Origin: Leucobacter salsicius M1-8
GTDB taxonomy: Bacteria; Actinomycetota; Actinomycetes; Actinomycetales; Microbacteriaceae
DNA length: 64,000 nucleotides
NCBI RefSeq assembly: GCF_000350525.1
Contig: NZ_AOCN01000013.1
Coordinates: 32,737 to 96,736, forward strand
Reading direction: 5' to 3'
The notes beneath the pieces are model-generated. The model had not been told where the DNA came from, ran no database searches, and was given only the letters and a program-made list of their open reading frames with translations. Shown here piece after piece: positions 60,392 through 64,000 of the stretch; position 1 is the first letter of the stretch; every line of letters starts with the position of its first letter. A program made the translations under genes and the position numbers.

Positions 60392-62202
60392 GGCCATCGG
60401 CAGGGATCACATTCGGCGGACGCTACGAGCTAAGCTCACGGATCGCCGTTGGCGGCATGGGCGAGGTTTGGAAGGCGAGCGACAGCATCATTGGTCGTAC
60501 CGTCGCGATCAAAATCCTCAAGGACGAGTACATGGGAGACCCCGGGTTTCTCGAGCGCTTTCGGGCTGAGGCCCGTCACGCTGCGCTCGTCAACCACGAG
60601 GGCATCGCGAACGTGTTTGATTACGGTGAAGAGCAGGGTTCTGCCTACATCGTGATGGAGCTCGTCCCGGGCGAACCTCTTTCCGCGATCATCGAGCGCG
60701 AGGGCCGGATCCCGGCTAATCGCGTACTCGGCATCGTGGCCCAGACCGCCACCTCGCTGCAGGCCGCGCACGACGCTGGCCTGGTGCACCGTGACATCAA
60801 GCCGGGCAACCTACTCATTACGCCCGAGGGCCGCGTCAAGATCACCGACTTCGGCATCGCTCGCATTGCCGACCAGGTGCCGTTGACGGCCACCGGTCAG
60901 GTCATGGGTACGGTGCAGTACCTGGCACCCGAGCAGGCAAGCGGCCACACTGCCACCGCCGCGACCGACATCTACTCTCTCGGCATCGTCGCCTACGAGT
61001 GCCTCGCCGGCAAGCGCCCCTTCACGGGTGAGTCGCAGGTTGCGATCGCAATGGCTCAGATCAACGACACCCCGCCCGAGCTGCCGGCCGATGTGCCCGA
61101 GCACGTGCGCAACCTCGTGTACGCGTGCCTCGCGAAGGATGCAGCGGGCCGACCGGCGACCGCTGCGAAGCTCGCTCAGGCCGCGACCGCACTGCACCGC
61201 GGCGACGTACAGCTCGCTGCGAGCTATGTGCCGCAGATCATGGGACAGCAGGATCCGGCCACGATGGTGCTGCCGAACACCCCGGGTGCCGATGCTCCCA
61301 CGACCGCGTTGCCTCAGACGGCTGCCCTCGCGGGCGCCGGCGTTGCAGGAACCCCGATGGGCGGCGACCTCACCGATCTCCCTGAGGACGGCGAAGAGCC
61401 CGTCAAGAAGAAGCGCAGCGCGTGGACGTGGCCGCTGATCTCGCTGCTCGCGCTGCTACTCGTTGTCGGCGGCGGCACCGTGTATGCGCTGCTCTCCGGC
61501 GGCGACAAGGCTCCGACGACTCCCACCGAGGAGAAGAAGCCAGAGACAAAGCCCGTAAAGAAGGACCCGACGACGGCCGCGATCAACGCTGCCGACGTCA
61601 TGGGCAAGCCGGTCGAAGAGGCCGAGGCCTACCTCACCGATCTCGGCTTCACCGACGTGCGCACCGTCGCTGGCACTGCCGTGCCCTCGGCTCAGGCCGG
61701 TCTCGTCACGGACGTCAACCCGACGGGCGACAAGGTGCCGTTCTCGCAGACGATCACTCTCACCTACTCGGTCGCGTTTGGCGCGATCTCGCCGCCGTCG
61801 ACCCCCTCGGGGCCCGCCACCGTCAAGGTCGGCGATACCTTTACCGTTCAGGGCTTTTCTGGTTCGTGCCCCACGCCGCTGCAGCCGGGCAACTTCGTGG
61901 TGAACTACAGCAGCGCCACCGCGCAGCTCGTGACCGATGTAACGAACAACAGCGCGCAGTTCAAGGCGACCGCCGCGGGCACGCTGACGATCAACTACAC
62001 GTTCGATTGCTCTGACGGATCGTTCACGGCCACTTCGCCCGTGTCGGAGACCCTGTCGATCACGGTTGAGCCCGCGGATGAGCCGACCCCTGAACCCGAG
62101 ACCGATGCCGACACCGATACCGGCGCCAATGGAGGTGCCAATGGTGACTCAGATGGCGCCCCAGCCGGCGGCCGCAACTCGTCTGGTAACGGCGCCGCCT
62201 AA
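60388..62202 (+). CDS. pknA: Ser/Thr protein kinase PknA with extended ectodomain
   Basis: A 604-aa receptor kinase. The kinase domain covers residues 1-275: glycine loop V-G-G-M-G-E-V-W, V-A-I-K-I-L lysine, H-R-D-I-K-P-G-N, D-F-G and A-P-E-Q. A membrane helix lies near 350-370. Outside the cell there is one PASTA domain (about residues 405-470) followed by a Ser/Pro spacer, an immunoglobulin-like beta domain with two Cys (S-C-P-T-P and D-C-S-D-G), and a 45-residue Asp/Gly/Pro tail. Mycobacterial PknA lacks the PASTA and tail, so this ectodomain is unusual. It controls growth and division with PknB. Confidence 0.92.
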   Translation: MRPSAGITFGGRYELSSRIAVGGMGEVWKASDSIIGRTVAIKILKDEYMGDPGFLERFRAEARHAALVNHEGIANVFDYGEEQGSAYIVMELVPGEPLSAIIEREGRIPANRVLGIVAQTATSLQAAHDAGLVHRDIKPGNLLITPEGRVKITDFGIARIADQVPLTATGQVMGTVQYLAPEQASGHTATAATDIYSLGIVAYECLAGKRPFTGESQVAIAMAQINDTPPELPADVPEHVRNLVYACLAKDAAGRPATAAKLAQAATALHRGDVQLAASYVPQIMGQQDPATMVLPNTPGADAPTTALPQTAALAGAGVAGTPMGGDLTDLPEDGEEPVKKKRSAWTWPLISLLALLLVVGGGTVYALLSGGDKAPTTPTEEKKPETKPVKKDPTTAAINAADVMGKPVEEAEAYLTDLGFTDVRTVAGTAVPSAQAGLVTDVNPTGDKVPFSQTITLTYSVAFGAISPPSTPSGPATVKVGDTFTVQGFSGSCPTPLQPGNFVVNYSSATAQLVTDVTNNSAQFKATAAGTLTINYTFDCSDGSFTATSPVSETLSITVEPADEPTPEPETDADTDTGANGGANGDSDGAPAGGRNSSGNGAA

Positions 62203-62289
62203 CTCGGACACGAGCCAGGCTTTCGGGGCCGACCCCAGCGCGGCACCACTACACTGAGAACAGTTCTTTTGAGCACGGAAGAGGTTGAT

Positions 62290-63978
62290 ATGCCCGAGAC
62301 GGCCGACGTCGGCGCGCAGCGCATCCTTGCTGGGCGCTACGCCATCGGTGAGTTCATCGGACAGGGCGGTATGGCTACGGTCTACCGCGGTACCGATACG
62401 AAGCTCGGCCGTCAGGTAGCGATCAAGATCATGAAGGCCGACCTGGCCGGAGACGAGCAGTTTCGTTCGCGCTTTCGGCAAGAGGCCCGGTCAGCATCGC
62501 GCATGGCTCACCCCACCGTTGTACGGGTGTTTGATGCCGGTGCCGACCTCATCCAGACGCCCGACGGGCCGAAGCAGCTGCCCTTCATCGTCATGGAGTA
62601 CGTCGAGGGCACCAACCTGCGTCAGCTCGTCGCCGAGAACAAGCTGTCGCAGGCCGAGGCCTGCCGCGTCGTCGACTCGGTACTGACCGCGCTCGAGTAT
62701 TCGCACCGTGCCGGTATCGTGCACCGCGACATCAAGCCCGCCAACATCATGATCACCACGACCGGCCAGGTCAAGGTGATGGATTTCGGTATTGCCCGCG
62801 CCGTCTCTGAGACGTCGTCGACGCTGCAGCAGACCACGGCGATTCTTGGCACTGCCGCGTACTTCTCGCCCGAGCAGGCGAAGGGCGAGTCGATCGACGC
62901 GCGCACCGACCTGTATTCGACCGGTGTGCTGCTGTACGAACTTCTCGCGGGCGACGTTCCCTTTCGCGGTGACACTGCCGTCGCGGTCGCCTACCAGCAC
63001 GTGAGTGAGCGTCCCATCGCTCCCAGCGAGATGAACTCAGAGATCACTCCCGAGCTCGACCGCGTTGTGTTGTACGGGCTCGCGAAGGATCGCGCGAAGC
63101 GTTTCCAGACCGCGGCAGAGTTTCGCGATGCCCTGCGCACCGCAGCTCGCGGTGAGATGCCCAAGCTCGCGACGCACGCACAAGACGCCGTCCTGTTCTC
63201 GGGTGGCGACGAGGTCTCAGAGTCAGACCTCGCGCTGCGCCAGCTCTCAGAGGGCGGTGGCACGCGTACGCAGAGCCGCCCGCCGGTGATGTGGACCTGG
63301 GCTGCAATCCTGACGATCGGCGCCGTCATTATCGCCGTCGTGTTTTGGCTCGTCACGCTCGCACCGCAACAGTTCTTGCCCGACACCTCGCGTGAGGTGC
63401 CATCACTCGTCGATGTGAAGCGTACGACCGCGCTCGACACGCTGAAGGCGCAAGATCTCAAACCGATTCAGGTTGATGAGTCGAACGACGATGTCGCTGC
63501 TGGCCACGTCATCTCAACGGACCCCGAAGCTGGCACCATGCTCAGCGTCGGTGACACGATCACCGTGTTCATCTCCACGGGCCCCGAGACCGCCGAGGTG
63601 CCCGAGATCAACCACATGTCCCTCGAGGAGTACACGGAGGCGATCGAAGACCTCGGTCTCTCCGTAGGCCTCGTCACGACCATCGATGACCCGGTGCAGA
63701 AGAAGGATCGCGTGCTGGCCGTCGTACCCGAGGTGGGTACCAAGCTCGAATCGGGCGAAAGCGTCGAGATTCGCATCTCCAGCGGTCAGGTCGATGTGCG
63801 CGATGTGCAGGGCCAGCCGCTCGACGTGGCCCGCTCGATGCTTGCCAACCTGGGGCTCAACGAGGTCTACACCTCCGAGGACTGCCCCTCGCAGCCCGGC
63901 TACCCGATCACGTCTCAGTCGGTCGTGGGCAAGCAGCCGCAGGGCACCAGCCTCGAACTGAAGTACTGCTCGGGCTAG
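62290..63978 (+). CDS. pknB: Ser/Thr protein kinase PknB with PASTA domains
   Basis: A 562-aa receptor kinase. The kinase domain has G-Q-G-G-M-A-T-V-Y near residues 25-33, V-A-I-K-I-M, H-R-D-I-K-P-A-N, D-F-G-I-A-R and A-Y-F-S-P-E-Q. A membrane helix near 335-355 is followed by about three PASTA domains that bind muropeptides. The start chosen is ATG 62290, with GGAAGAGG 5 nt before it; a TTG at 62269 adds seven residues. It ends the fha-pst-rod-pbp-pkn operon and phosphorylates wall and division proteins. Confidence 0.95.
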   Translation: MPETADVGAQRILAGRYAIGEFIGQGGMATVYRGTDTKLGRQVAIKIMKADLAGDEQFRSRFRQEARSASRMAHPTVVRVFDAGADLIQTPDGPKQLPFIVMEYVEGTNLRQLVAENKLSQAEACRVVDSVLTALEYSHRAGIVHRDIKPANIMITTTGQVKVMDFGIARAVSETSSTLQQTTAILGTAAYFSPEQAKGESIDARTDLYSTGVLLYELLAGDVPFRGDTAVAVAYQHVSERPIAPSEMNSEITPELDRVVLYGLAKDRAKRFQTAAEFRDALRTAARGEMPKLATHAQDAVLFSGGDEVSESDLALRQLSEGGGTRTQSRPPVMWTWAAILTIGAVIIAVVFWLVTLAPQQFLPDTSREVPSLVDVKRTTALDTLKAQDLKPIQVDESNDDVAAGHVISTDPEAGTMLSVGDTITVFISTGPETAEVPEINHMSLEEYTEAIEDLGLSVGLVTTIDDPVQKKDRVLAVVPEVGTKLESGESVEIRISSGQVDVRDVQGQPLDVARSMLANLGLNEVYTSEDCPSQPGYPITSQSVVGKQPQGTSLELKYCSG

Positions 63979-64000
63979 CCCCGCAACAGCACCCATCACG

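Overview
The window is high-G+C, densely packed actinobacterial chromosome. It has many GTG and TTG starts, 4-nt overlapping operon junctions and long hairpins between convergent genes. The block at its right end (tRNA-Leu, then two FHA proteins, a PP2C phosphatase, RodA/FtsW, PbpA and two PASTA kinases) is the oriC-proximal cell-wall/signalling cluster typical of Actinobacteria. Gene content (biotin ECF transporter, NCS1/hydantoin-type cluster, TagD-like cytidylyltransferase) fits Microbacteriaceae, perhaps a Leucobacter-like organism; the genus is inference.

Layout: 1-2.3 kb biotin uptake bioYMN plus an SseB-like gene. 2.3-10.9 kb HdeD-like membrane protein, then an NCS1 permease with hydantoinase/oxoprolinase subunits (hyuB carries an in-frame amber codon) and a divergent PucR regulator, cupin and GNAT. 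10.9-16.7 kb two FCD-GntR regulators, a decayed IS110 element whose two flanking genes are both cut off, a cytosine-deaminase-like amidohydrolase and a CynX-like exporter. 16.7-28.7 kb housekeeping and transport: TagD-like, CorA, a polar amino-acid ABC operon, an ICMT-like methyltransferase, a HisC-like aminotransferase, a B3/B4 protein, a second three-gene ABC operon and an Lrp regulator. 28.8-34.7 kb one operon of MMPL exporter, two-component system and DHA2 exporter. 35.2-41 kb a large LAL-type LuxR regulator, a trimethylamine-monooxygenase-like flavoprotein and a covalent-flavin oxidase. 41-51.5 kb small redox and regulatory genes with an IS5/IS427 insertion. 52-54.6 kb an island of visibly lower G+C next to the 3' end of tRNA-Leu. 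54.8-64 kb the conserved fhaA-fhaB-pstP-rodA-pbpA-pknA-pknB operon.

The most interesting part is the island. It holds a secreted protein with a proline-rich stalk, an in-frame TAA, then a complete LAXTG sorting signal, followed 4 nt later by a glycosyltransferase resembling Skp1 hydroxyproline GlcNAc-transferases (GT60/PF11397). A cell-surface protein paired with its own proline-directed glycosyltransferase is the best candidate here for an undescribed system; that function is inference.

Other notable points are the IS110 scar with a possible bridge RNA, two in-frame stops in otherwise intact genes, an unusual PknA ectodomain, a Tmm-like enzyme in an actinobacterium, and at least eight exact copies of the palindrome GATCCGGATC. 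No CRISPR array, rRNA or prophage was seen.
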